This document shows, piece after piece, positions 34,772 to 43,193 of a stretch of DNA of 64,000 bases. How positions within the stretch are numbered: the first letter of the stretch is position 1; each line of letters begins with the position of its first letter. The position numbers were made by a program, and so were the translations under genes. Under the pieces are notes generated by a model, which saw only the letters and a program-made list of their open reading frames with translations, was not told the origin of the DNA and searched no databases. Where the stretch lies: the NCBI GenBank assembly GCA_963676875.1, contig OY781436.1, positions 3,720,001 through 3,784,000 of the forward strand, read 5' to 3'. Origin of the DNA: UBA6244 sp963676875. Its GTDB lineage: Bacteria > Bacteroidota > Bacteroidia > Bacteroidales > F082.

Positions 34772-35257
34772 ATGTCGATGAAAAATTACATGTTTTTAAT
34801 GAAGAAAGAGATGACCACTCTAAGAAACCTGTTCAAGTTTTTTACACTAACCGTGCTTTTCTTCTTTGTTATGTTTAATGTATATGGAGAAGGAGATAAT
34901 CCGGACGGTGATCTGCGTCAGGAACTTTTAACTGCAAACTATGAAATTATTAATGAATACGGTATGTCGCTTCAACATGGATACAGTACCGGCATGTTTT
35001 ATGACTTCAAAGCAGATTATTCATACAGGGTTGTGGTCTATAGTAATGATCATGAAGTGTTGGATATGGATTTACTCCTTACCGATAGTTCAGGTAATAT
35101 TATAAAAAAGGATGTTCACTACAAAAAAAATGGTGTTTTGAATTTTAATATCACCGAAGATGTTGAATATAAGCTTGTTCTCCGAAATTTCAGGAGTGTT
35201 AATGTCGATAAGCAACATCTATGTCATATGATTGTTGCTCGTAAAGCAATAAAATAA
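34772..35257 (+). CDS. Small secreted protein of unknown function
   Basis: 161 residues from ATG 34772; a later ATG at 34799 begins a neat signal peptide (MKKEMTTLRNLFKFF ... FNVYG) and is equally possible. The mature part is about 110 residues of likely beta structure with YRVVVYSNDHE, DLLLTDSSGN and YKLVLRN. I recognise no family. An open frame extends upstream to 34583 but that part is translated repeat sequence. It is the only gene between the GxxExxY relic and the convergent hydrolase gene. Confidence 0.65.
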   Translation: MSMKNYMFLMKKEMTTLRNLFKFFTLTVLFFFVMFNVYGEGDNPDGDLRQELLTANYEIINEYGMSLQHGYSTGMFYDFKADYSYRVVVYSNDHEVLDMDLLLTDSSGNIIKKDVHYKKNGVLNFNITEDVEYKLVLRNFRSVNVDKQHLCHMIVARKAIK

Positions 35258-35350
35258 CCGCAAGAAACTTTACAAATCAATTCAGGCAATGTGTCCCGTG
35301 TATTCAGACCAGTTATTTTAACGCAGCTATTAGATTTTAATAAAACTTGA

Positions 35351-36463
35351 TTATCTTGAAAGCAGCATTTTGTTAAAGCAAGTTTTGTTATTGGCCACAA
35401 GACCAACGATGAAAATTCCCGGTTCCATACCCGGCGCCTCCCAATCAATTGTATAATCTCCCGGATTTTGTCTTTCTTTCACAAGGGTGGTGATTCTGTG
35501 TCCCGAAATATCAGTTACAAATAATTCCACATCCGCAGTTTCTGTCAAATGATAAGAGATGGAGGTTGCAAGGGTAAAAGGGTTGGGGAAATTTTGGTTG
35601 AGTATAGCCAATTGAGGTTCCTTTTGGGTTTCAATATAATCAGGCGAGATGGCGGGACTTCCTGCTTGTATCCATGCTGTGTATATTAACTCTGAAAGGG
35701 CATGGGAGGCATCGCTAAAAAGCGGAATGGTAAAATTCTTGGTTTCAGCCCAGAGGGTTTGTTTGTAAAGTGTTGAGCTCGTGTTGCCTGCCACACTTTT
35801 GGCTTGATCGTCGGCAAGAAGAATAGAATCGACGAAAACATAAGAGGCATCGAGATAGTCGAATATGTATTGGCTAACATTTTCGATCTCTCCGGTTTCA
35901 AATCCCTGATAATTAAATTGTGAAATGTAGGCGTTGATCATGGTAGATTCGTAGCGTGAATGAATACCTGAATTGCCCGTATATTGACCGTTATAGTTGC
36001 GTGTGATATGTAAGGGCATATGTCCGTCTGCTACATAATGTCCTAAATCAGAGGCAAAAAGCTGGGCTTTTTCCCAATCGTGCCGTTCAAAGCTGTTTTT
36101 AAGCGAATCGAATGTGATGAGCGTTGCCCAGGGCAGAATTCCATTTTCCATCACAAAGGCAGCACCATGAATGGCCACCACCGAATCCCATGTTTGTGGA
36201 ATGTTTCCCTGGCTCACAAACTCAGGGTAATTGTCGATGTCGATGTAATGTTTTGGGCCTTCATCGGGATCCCATGCTTTGCGGTCGTCGGCATCAGAGG
36301 CATGATCGGCCAGTATGTCGATCCAACTTGCAAACTGGGCCATTTCAGCATTAAAAGAAAGCCCCGAGGCCTGATTGATTTTATAATGACCCGAGCGTCC
36401 CCAACTGACGAGAACAAGGGAAATTCCTATAACGGCGACAAAAAGTAGTAATTGTTTTTTCAA
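35351..36463 (-). CDS. Secreted S1/P1-nuclease-like zinc hydrolase with T9SS sorting domain
   Basis: This 370-residue protein has a signal peptide (about 1-20), then the zinc trio-site residues of the S1/P1 nuclease and phospholipase C fold: W21-GRSGH at the mature N-terminus, HYIDID near 72, and LGHYVADGHMPLH (about 141-153) followed by NYNGQYTGNSGIHSRYES. The last 80 residues (FPNPFTLATSI ... GIFIVGLVANN) are a T9SS domain. It probably degrades extracellular nucleic acid or phospholipid. The start codon is TTG (36463); no ATG fits, and a -7 box lies 23 bases upstream. Confidence 0.86.
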   Translation of the reverse strand: MKKQLLLFVAVIGISLVLVSWGRSGHYKINQASGLSFNAEMAQFASWIDILADHASDADDRKAWDPDEGPKHYIDIDNYPEFVSQGNIPQTWDSVVAIHGAAFVMENGILPWATLITFDSLKNSFERHDWEKAQLFASDLGHYVADGHMPLHITRNYNGQYTGNSGIHSRYESTMINAYISQFNYQGFETGEIENVSQYIFDYLDASYVFVDSILLADDQAKSVAGNTSSTLYKQTLWAETKNFTIPLFSDASHALSELIYTAWIQAGSPAISPDYIETQKEPQLAILNQNFPNPFTLATSISYHLTETADVELFVTDISGHRITTLVKERQNPGDYTIDWEAPGMEPGIFIVGLVANNKTCFNKMLLSR

Positions 36464-36485
36464 AGCAATGATTTTATTTAGAGGA

Positions 36486-36493
36486 CAAAGGTA
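36486..36493 (-). promoter_or_regulatory. -7 box of the S1/P1-like gene
   Basis: The minus strand reads TACCTTTG, an exact TAnnTTTG match, 23 bases before the TTG start codon. It supports that start by giving a short leader. No -33 TTG is apparent. Confidence 0.5.
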
Positions 36494-36598
36494 ACCTTAT
36501 CGGGAAATATATAGTCTTCCTATTATGAATTTGTATGGCAAGATATTGGCAAAAATCCCCAACCGAATGGCCTGAGTGGCATGATGGTTGCTGAAATC

Positions 36599-36629
36599 TT
36601 GACATCATCTGTGTTTTTGGTTATTTTTG
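36599..36629 (+). promoter_or_regulatory. Promoter of the GWxTD gene operon
   Basis: TTG at 36599-36601, 20 bases, then TATTTTTG at 36622-36629. Both elements and the spacing match Bacteroidota promoters. The start of transcription would fall near 36634, which supports the ATG at 36653 and rules out an earlier in-frame ATG at 36581. Confidence 0.65.
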
Positions 36630-36652
36630 TAGAACCTTTTAATATCGCAACC

Positions 36653-38113
36653 ATGAAAAAAGAACTACTGCTCATATGGGTGTTTGTGTTGGGCATTTCG
36701 GTACTACAGGCACAAAATGTACAAGCGTTTTTAAATTACAGTGTGTTTAATACGCCGGATAATCAGCCATATATTGAGACTTACATGAACGTAAGCGGTC
36801 AATCGCTGACTTACATGCCCCTGGCAAATGGAAACTGGCAAGGACAGTTAAATGTTAAGGTAATTTTTACTTTAGACGATTCCATCGTTGATTTTGCCAA
36901 ATACAACCTCCACAGCCCTGAAGTGAAAGACTCTTCGCAAAGAAGTAACCTCTTGGATGTTCAGCGTTATGCGCTGCCCGAGGGACAGTACAAAATGCAT
37001 TTAACTTTGATAGATGTAGGGAATCCCAAAGATACCCTGGATAGTTATGCAGGAATTAACATCGATTTCCCAAAAGACGAGATGGTTTTTTCGGATATTG
37101 AATTGCTGAAATCGTATGAGAAAGGAGGTGAGGGTACCATGGAGAAAAATGGGTTTACCTTGGTGCCCTATGTTTTCAATTATTTTCCCGCGGATGAAAA
37201 CATGGTTTCGTTTTACGCGGAACTCTATAATAGTAAGTCAGTTCTGGAAGATCAGCCATTTTTATTCAATTTTTATATTCGTCCGTTTGAGGTAGACAGA
37301 AAGCTGGATAACTATTTTAAAATGTTAAAAAGCAATACAGATGACGTAAAGGTGGTGCTATCATCATTCGATATCACCGATTTGCCAAGTGGAAATTACT
37401 TGCTTGTGCTGGAAGCCCGCGACAAGAGTAACGTTTTGAGAGCTTCCAAAGAGCTGTTCTTTCAGCGGTATAACCCTGATTCACAATTTAATATCAATAG
37501 TTTGATGGTTTTGAATACAGATAATACTTTCGTGGGAAAAATAACCGATCGCGACACTTTGGTTCAATACATTAAGTACCTGACCCCCATTTCCACCGAC
37601 ATCGAGCGAGATTATGTGACATCTCAACTTCTGTCGCAAGATATTTCGGTGCTTAGAAAGTATTTTTTGAATTTTTGGGTGGAGCGTAATAAAATGAATC
37701 CTGAACAAGCCTGGAACGATTATCATCTACTGGTTAAGCAAGCCAATCATAATTTCAAATCCATTTCTTTGGATGGTTACGAAACCGACAGGGGGCGCGT
37801 TTACTTGCAATATGGTCAGCCCAATGTGATTTCCGAAAATTACAACGAGCCGGCTGCCTACCCTTACGAAATTTGGCAATATTATCAATTGGGTGATCAA
37901 CACGACAAAAAATTTGTTTTTTACTCCCATGATGTGGTTACCAACGATTTTCAGTTAATTCATTCCAATGCAGTGGGCGAACTGAACAATTATCGCTGGC
38001 AAACGATTATTTATAAGCGTACATGGGATCCATACGGGATCGATGATAATGTTATTCCTGATACTTATGGCAGTGGCGCTACTCAAAACTATCGACAACC
38101 GGGAAGTAGATAG
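36653..38113 (+). CDS. GWxTD domain-containing secreted protein
   Basis: 486 residues from ATG 36653. Signal peptide about 1-21 (ending VLQAQ), a beta-rich N-terminal half, and a C-terminal GWxTD domain (about 310-460) with the diagnostic GYETDRGRVYLQYGQP (Tyr in place of Trp) and NEPAAYPYEIWQYY. The function of the domain is unknown. First gene of a plus-strand set with the acyltransferase and glycosyltransferase. Confidence 0.88.
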   Translation: MKKELLLIWVFVLGISVLQAQNVQAFLNYSVFNTPDNQPYIETYMNVSGQSLTYMPLANGNWQGQLNVKVIFTLDDSIVDFAKYNLHSPEVKDSSQRSNLLDVQRYALPEGQYKMHLTLIDVGNPKDTLDSYAGINIDFPKDEMVFSDIELLKSYEKGGEGTMEKNGFTLVPYVFNYFPADENMVSFYAELYNSKSVLEDQPFLFNFYIRPFEVDRKLDNYFKMLKSNTDDVKVVLSSFDITDLPSGNYLLVLEARDKSNVLRASKELFFQRYNPDSQFNINSLMVLNTDNTFVGKITDRDTLVQYIKYLTPISTDIERDYVTSQLLSQDISVLRKYFLNFWVERNKMNPEQAWNDYHLLVKQANHNFKSISLDGYETDRGRVYLQYGQPNVISENYNEPAAYPYEIWQYYQLGDQHDKKFVFYSHDVVTNDFQLIHSNAVGELNNYRWQTIIYKRTWDPYGIDDNVIPDTYGSGATQNYRQPGSR

Positions 38114-38155
38114 TTACAATTATTAATTTTGCTTTCCGTTTCTTAGCTTTTACTC

Positions 38156-39028
38156 ATGAAGATGTCATATAGACTCCAGTCGTGGATAATGGAAATTGTT
38201 GCCCGGTTGCCATTCCGATTCATCTATTTACTGTCAGATATATTTACTTTTTTGGTTGTATATCTTATTCCGTATCGCAGGAAGGTCATTTTTCAAAATA
38301 TTTCCAGCGCGTTTCCTGAAAAGTCACCAAAGGAAGTGAAGAAAATCCAACGAAAATTTTACAGGCATCTGGCAGATGTGATGCTCGAAGTGTTTAAATT
38401 GCCGGGAGTAAAAATGGACGAGTTGAAGAAAAGGATGGTGTTGACTAACCCTGAATTGCTCATTAAATTGGAAAAGCAGGGGAGGAGTGTAGTTTTGGCC
38501 GGAGGACATGTAGCCAATTGGGAGTGGTTGGGCAACCGGGTAAAGGCTGAAACAAACCATCAAGGCGTGGCATTGTATAAACAAGTACAAAGTTCGTTTT
38601 ACAATGACTATATGATGAAAATCAGGAACTTGTATAAGGAAATTCAATTGGTGGAGCACGATAAAACATCCCGGGCACTTATCAGGTTAAAAAACAAAAA
38701 AGTGCTTCTTTTAGTTCTAGCCGACCAACGTCCACCTGCTCATGACCAGAAACACTGGCTCACCTTTTTTGGGCGTGAAACACCTGTTTTGATGGGTGTA
38801 GAAAAGATTGCCCAGGCATTTGATTTCGACGTACTTTATTTCGATATTTGTCGCATTAAACGCGGATATTATCAAGCCACCTTTATTCCTCTAAGAACAG
38901 GTAATAAAAATACGGTAGAGCTTGAGTTGACCAAAGATTATTTCCGACAGATAGAGCGGTCGGTGCACAAGCAACCTGAGAGTTATTTGTGGTCGCATAA
39001 CCGGTGGAAATATAAAAGAGAGAATTGA
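38156..39028 (+). CDS. Lauroyl/myristoyl acyltransferase (LpxL/HtrB family)
   Basis: The 290-residue protein has an N-terminal membrane anchor (about 18-40) and the catalytic HX4E motif in GGHVANWEWLGNRV (about residue 116). Further family blocks are DQRPPAHDQKHWLTFFGRETP (about 195-214) and YLWSHNRWKYKR near the C-terminus. It transfers an acyl chain to lipid A or a related lipid at the inner membrane. It is 42 bases after the GWxTD gene and overlaps the glycosyltransferase start. Confidence 0.92.
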   Translation: MKMSYRLQSWIMEIVARLPFRFIYLLSDIFTFLVVYLIPYRRKVIFQNISSAFPEKSPKEVKKIQRKFYRHLADVMLEVFKLPGVKMDELKKRMVLTNPELLIKLEKQGRSVVLAGGHVANWEWLGNRVKAETNHQGVALYKQVQSSFYNDYMMKIRNLYKEIQLVEHDKTSRALIRLKNKKVLLLVLADQRPPAHDQKHWLTFFGRETPVLMGVEKIAQAFDFDVLYFDICRIKRGYYQATFIPLRTGNKNTVELELTKDYFRQIERSVHKQPESYLWSHNRWKYKREN

Positions 39029-40050
39029 AATTGAAGAAAGTTGCTGTTGTTATCCTGAACTATAACGGTGTAGAGTTTCTCGAGAAATTTTTGCCCGAAG
39101 TGTTGCTTCACAGCCATGCTGTGGCGGAAGTATGGATTGCAGATAATTGTTCTCAGGATGATTCGGTAGCCTTTGTCCGTGAGCATTTCCCTATGGTTCA
39201 TCTGATTGTGAATGGTAGCAATGGTGGATTTGCCGCCGGATACAACGAAGCCCTTCGACAAATTGATGCCGACTACTACGTGCTACTCAATTCAGATATT
39301 GAGGTTACGCCTAATTGGATACCTCCCGTGATCGATTTAATGGAGTCTAATACGAATGTGGTGGCGTGTCAACCAAAAATCCGGTCCTATTTTGAAAAGG
39401 ACAAATTTGAGTATGCCGGCGCTGCCGGCGGTTTTATCGATAAATATGGGTATCCTTTTTGTCGCGGACGGATTTTTCAGCAATTGGAAACAGATCAAGG
39501 ACAGTATAATGACCCTGTGGAAGTTTTTTGGGCCACGGGCGCTTGTCTTTTTGTGCGGGCCAAGGTTTACCATGAATTGGGCGGTCTTGATGCAGACTTT
39601 TTTGCTCATATGGAAGAAATCGACTTCTGTTGGAGGGCCAAAAATATGGGATATCAAATCATGGTGAATCCGGCATCGGAGGTTTATCATATTGGTGGAG
39701 GAACCCTTCCCAAGAGTTCATCACGTAAAACTTACCTCAATTTCCGTAATAATTTTGTTTTATTGTATAAAAACCTGCCTTCTGACCGACTGTTTAAAGT
39801 ATTTATTGCACGCTTGTTTTTGGACGGAGTAGCTGCAGTGAAATTTCTTTTACAGGGAGGTGTGTGGGATTTTTTCGCAGTCATCAAGGCGCACGTTTAT
39901 TTCTATCGTCATTTTAGCTCCTTGAGGAGAAAGCGCCGAAGCCTGCAACAACACAAGGTTTCTGGAATTTACAACGGAAATATTGCTTTCGACCATTACC
40001 TGTGGCGAAAGAAGAAATACAGCGACCTATCTCCTGAAGAATTTAGTTAG
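39025..40050 (+). CDS. Family 2 glycosyltransferase (GT-A fold)
   Basis: This 341-residue protein starts at a TTG that overlaps the preceding TGA (TTGA, 39025-39028). It has the GT2 blocks VAVVILNYNG, NGSNGGFAAGYNEAL, YYVLLNSDIEV (DxD-like) and WATGACLFVRAKVYHELGG with HMEEIDFCWRAK. The rhamnosyltransferase-like group is the nearest. It likely adds a sugar to a surface glycan or lipid. The stop codon TAG (40048-40050) shares its last two bases with the first two of the repeat element. Confidence 0.9.
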   Translation: MKLKKVAVVILNYNGVEFLEKFLPEVLLHSHAVAEVWIADNCSQDDSVAFVREHFPMVHLIVNGSNGGFAAGYNEALRQIDADYYVLLNSDIEVTPNWIPPVIDLMESNTNVVACQPKIRSYFEKDKFEYAGAAGGFIDKYGYPFCRGRIFQQLETDQGQYNDPVEVFWATGACLFVRAKVYHELGGLDADFFAHMEEIDFCWRAKNMGYQIMVNPASEVYHIGGGTLPKSSSRKTYLNFRNNFVLLYKNLPSDRLFKVFIARLFLDGVAAVKFLLQGGVWDFFAVIKAHVYFYRHFSSLRRKRRSLQQHKVSGIYNGNIAFDHYLWRKKKYSDLSPEEFS

Positions 40051-40509
40051 AGTCTGTCTGTAAAGTCGTATTGCGAACCCCTATCCCGTCCCTTTCCCCC
40101 AAGGGGAAAGGTGATCAAATGTCGTATTATACAATTTAAATGGCTTAAATAGAGTGATTGATCGCTCCTCTCCTATGGGGAGGAGTAAGGAGGTGGGGTG
40201 GCCGTTCAAACAGTTTGCATACAAAGACTAAGCAGAGTCTGTCTTTAAAGTTGTATTGCGAACCCCTATCCCGTCCCTTTCCCCCAAGGGGAAAGGCGAT
40301 CAAATGTCGTATTATACAATTTAAATGGCTAAAATAGCGTGATTGATCGCTCCTCTCCTATGGGGAAGAGTAAGGAGGTGGGGTGGCCGTTCAAACAGTT
40401 TGCATACAAAGACTAAGCAGAGTCTGTCTATAAAGTCGTATTGCGAACCCCTATCCCGTCCCTTTCCCCCAAGGGGAAAGGTGATCAATTGTCGTATTAT
40501 ACAATTTAA
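40049..40509 (+). repeat. 185-bp repeat array, left part (units 1-2 and first half of unit 3)
   Basis: Units start at 40049, 40234 and 40419, exactly 185 bases apart. Each begins AGAGTCTGTCTNTAAAG. Each has a hairpin of CCTTTCCCC/GGGGAAAGG (9-bp stem, loop CAA) and a second hairpin of CTCCTCTCC/GGGGAGGAG (one G-T pair), and ends GCATACAAAGACTAAGC. Unit 3 breaks off at 40509 where the insertion sequence starts. Frames that read PPHLLTPP-type protein from these units are not genes. Confidence 0.93.
40506..40509. repeat. Target duplication TTAA, left copy
   Basis: TTAA next to the left end of the insertion sequence, matched by TTAA at 42685-42688. Joining the flanks with one copy restores the sequence ACAATTTAAATGGCT found in intact units. 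Confidence 0.9.
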
Positions 40510-40666
40510 CCCAAGTTGCAGCCAAATCATCAAAAACCAAGAAAAAACAGCCTAAAATGAGATATTTTAGGGTGGAAATGGGGGTATTTAGCCCAGTTTG
40601 TTTTGTAATAGGTTGATAATCAATGTTTGATTTTTTGAATTCTCATTTGTAGTACACAAGGGGGTA

Positions 40667-40697
40667 TTGATTTTCAAATAATTACATGCTTACTTTG
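40667..40697 (+). promoter_or_regulatory. Transposase promoter
   Basis: TTG at 40667-40669, 20 bases, then TTACTTTG at 40690-40697 (one mismatch to TAnnTTTG). The transposase start codon is at 40703, so the leader would be very short. Confidence 0.45.
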
Positions 40698-40702
40698 CAT
40701 TT

Positions 40703-42610
40703 ATGTATTTCAAAGTATCCATGCGTACCAATCCTAAGACAGACCGTTATTCGGGCTATTACCGATTAGTGGAAAGCTACCGTAATACTAATGATAGGGT
40801 ATGCCACCGGACGATTTTGAATGCCGGTTATCTTGATGAATTATCCACCGACCAATTAAATCTTATCCAGAAAATACTTACACAAAAAGTTTCCCATCCT
40901 GAAACACCATTATTCGAGCTTCCCTTCACAGATGATGCAACGGTGATCCGGTATGTGGATGAATTTTACAACCGAATGGTTGCCGAGAAACGTATTGATG
41001 TCTTGTTGGAAAGACAGCAAAAGAAAGCGCCTAAAGACGGCAAAGACCTACAAACCATAGACATCAACAGTATCAAAAACAAAGACGTCCGGGAAGTTGG
41101 TGCCGAATGGTTGTCCTATCAGGCCATGAGTCAATTACAAATTGCCCCCTTTTTGGAAGGTCAGGGCTGGAGTCAGGATGAGATAAAACTGGCTCAAAGC
41201 CATATCATCAGTCGTGCCATATATCCGGCTTCAGAGCTGGAAACTTCCCGTTGGATACAGCAGAACTCCTCAGTATGTGAGGTTACAGGTTATGATATCG
41301 AAAAGATTACAAAAGACCGGCTGTACAATATTTCAAAAAAACTGTATTCAGAGAAACAAGCATTGGAACAACATCTGTCTGTTCGTACCAACGAGTTGTT
41401 CGATATTCAGGATAAGATCATGCTTTACGACCTTACCAACACCTATTTTGAAGGCCGCAAACAAGGAAGTAAATTGGCCAAATATGGACGGAGCAAAGAA
41501 AAACGCAACGATGCAAAAATAGTTGTGTTGGCCTTGGTAGTCAATCCGGAAGGCTTTATCAAATACTCTTCCATTTTAGAAGGAAACATTGCTGATTCTA
41601 AAACGCTGGAAGGGATGATTAACGAACTTCGGATTAAAACATCTTCTTCTACAAAAAAAGCGCTTGTAGTAATTGATGCCGGTATTGCCACCGATGCCAA
41701 TCTGAAAATGATCAAAGACAAGGGCTATGATTATTTGTGTGTCAGTCGTTCGAGTTTAAAAAACTATAACATTGAGGCCGGTGCAACAACGATTACCATC
41801 ACAGACAATAAAAAACAAAAAATAGACCTTTGCCGTGTCAAATCAGATCGAAACACAGATTACTACCTCAAAGTAGAGAGCCACTCCAAGGAGTTGAAAG
41901 AACGTTCCATGAACGAGCAGTTTCGCTCACGATTTGAATCCGGGTTACAGAAAATAGCCGACAGTTTGACCAAGAAAGGAGGTGTAAAACAGCAAGACAA
42001 AGTGCATGAACGTATTGGCAGGTTAAAGCAGAAATACCCTTCCATTCAACGATATTTTGACATCGATATTCAAGTAAAAGAAGATGATCTCCCCAAGAGA
42101 AAAAAGAGAGCAAACATTGCGACAGAAGAAAAGAAGAAGATAGTAACATCCATAAAATGGGCTGTTAAAGAAGGTGTTGACATAAATGCCCGAAGTGGCG
42201 TGTATTTTCTGCGTACATCATTAGAAGCCAATTCAGAGAATGCGGTATGGCAATTTTACAACACCATCAGAGAAATAGAAGCCACGTTCCGGGTTCTGAA
42301 AACAGACCTGGATTTACGCCCCATCTACCATCAAAAAGACGAAAGCACCATGGCTCACCTGCACCTGGGACTGCTGGCATATTGGATCGTAAATACGGTG
42401 CGTCACCAATTAAAACAAGAAGGTATTCATAGTGGATGGAAAGAGATCGTTCGTACGATGAATACACAAAAGGCTATCACAACCCTCGCTCAGAACACCC
42501 ACGACGAAGTCATTATGATCCGCCGCTGCTCAGAGCCAAACCAGCATGTGAGAAAACTTTATGATGCCCTCAAATTTAAATACGCCCCCTTTACAAAGAA
42601 AAATCTGTAG
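40703..42610 (+). CDS. IS1634-like DDE transposase
   Basis: The 635-residue protein shows the three catalytic zones of the IS4 superfamily: LYDLTNTYFEGR (Asp about 244), VVIDAGIATDANL (Asp about 325) and IEATFRVLKTDLDLRPIYH (Glu about 526), followed by HLHLGLLAYWIV. N-terminal words YSGYYRLVESYRN and ILNAGYLDEL fit the IS1634 group. The reading frame is intact, so the element may be active. The start ATG is 6 bases after the -7 box, giving a very short leader. Confidence 0.9.
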   Translation: MYFKVSMRTNPKTDRYSGYYRLVESYRNTNDRVCHRTILNAGYLDELSTDQLNLIQKILTQKVSHPETPLFELPFTDDATVIRYVDEFYNRMVAEKRIDVLLERQQKKAPKDGKDLQTIDINSIKNKDVREVGAEWLSYQAMSQLQIAPFLEGQGWSQDEIKLAQSHIISRAIYPASELETSRWIQQNSSVCEVTGYDIEKITKDRLYNISKKLYSEKQALEQHLSVRTNELFDIQDKIMLYDLTNTYFEGRKQGSKLAKYGRSKEKRNDAKIVVLALVVNPEGFIKYSSILEGNIADSKTLEGMINELRIKTSSSTKKALVVIDAGIATDANLKMIKDKGYDYLCVSRSSLKNYNIEAGATTITITDNKKQKIDLCRVKSDRNTDYYLKVESHSKELKERSMNEQFRSRFESGLQKIADSLTKKGGVKQQDKVHERIGRLKQKYPSIQRYFDIDIQVKEDDLPKRKKRANIATEEKKKIVTSIKWAVKEGVDINARSGVYFLRTSLEANSENAVWQFYNTIREIEATFRVLKTDLDLRPIYHQKDESTMAHLHLGLLAYWIVNTVRHQLKQEGIHSGWKEIVRTMNTQKAITTLAQNTHDEVIMIRRCSEPNQHVRKLYDALKFKYAPFTKKNL

Positions 42611-42684
42611 TACACAAATCTGAACTCGAAAATTGCCAATCTACTGATATGCAAATATCTTTGTCAGGTTAGCTGCAAAATGGG

Positions 42685-42688
42685 TTAA
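42685..42688. repeat. Target duplication TTAA, right copy
   Basis: Right partner of 40506-40509, directly after the GGG end of the insertion sequence. The 185-bp unit 3 resumes behind it. Confidence 0.9.
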
Positions 42689-43191
42689 ATGGCTAAAATA
42701 GCGTGATTGATCGCTCCTCTCCTATGGGGAGGAGTAAGGAGGTGGGGTGGCCGTTCAAACAGTTTGCATACAAAGACTAAGCAGAGTCTGTGTATAAAGT
42801 CGTATTGCGAACCCCTATCCCGTCCCTTTCCCCCAAGGGGAAAGGTGATCAAATGTCGTATTATACAATTTAAATGGCTAAAATAGCTTGATTGATCGCT
42901 CCTCTCCTTTGGGGAGGAGTAAGGAGGTGGGGTGGCCGTTCGAACAGTTTGCATACAAAGACTAAGCAGAGTCTGTCTATAAAGTCGTATTGCGAACCCC
43001 TATCCCGTCCCTTTCCCCCAAGGGGAAAGGCGATCAAATGTCGTATTATACAATTTAAATGGCTAAAATAGAGTGATTAATCGCTCCTCTCCTTTGGGGA
43101 GGAGTAAGGAGGTGGGGTGGCCGTTCAAACAGTTTGCATACAAAGACTAAGCAGAGTCTGTATATAAAGTCCGACTTTATAGACTGACTCT
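42689..43191 (+). repeat. 185-bp repeat array, right part (rest of unit 3, units 4-5, terminal inverted end)
   Basis: Units start at 42783, 42968 and 43153, still 185 apart. After only 19 bases the sixth unit is replaced by CGACTTTATAGACTGACTCT (43172-43191), the reverse complement of the unit start, giving a near-perfect palindrome at the array end. So the whole array (964 bp without the IS) begins with AGAGTCTGTCT and ends with its inverted copy, like a mobile element. AGTT occurs on both outer sides (40045-40048, 43192-43195). Confidence 0.9.
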
Positions 43192-43193
43192 AG

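Larger units (their letters stand above)
40510..42684 (+). mobile_element. Insertion sequence with DDE transposase (IS1634/IS4-like), 2175 bp
   Basis: Ends are CCCAAGTTGCAGCCAA on the left and, read inward from the right, CCCATTTTGCAGCTAA (13 of 16 matching). It is flanked by TTAA duplications and carries one gene. A 12-base direct repeat TGTAGTACACAA occurs on both sides of the gene (40648-40659 and 42606-42617, the latter including its stop codon). The element looks complete and recently inserted, because removing it rebuilds an exact 185-bp unit. Confidence 0.93.

Noticed and set aside
42685..42954. Open frame encoding a PPHLLTPP-type protein in the 185-bp repeats
   Set aside because: The same frame recurs in the repeat units and encodes the hairpin arms; it has no start signals and no protein-like character.
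40049..43191. Possible CRISPR array
   Set aside because: The repeated unit is the whole 185 bp with no unique spacers; it is a tandem repeat.
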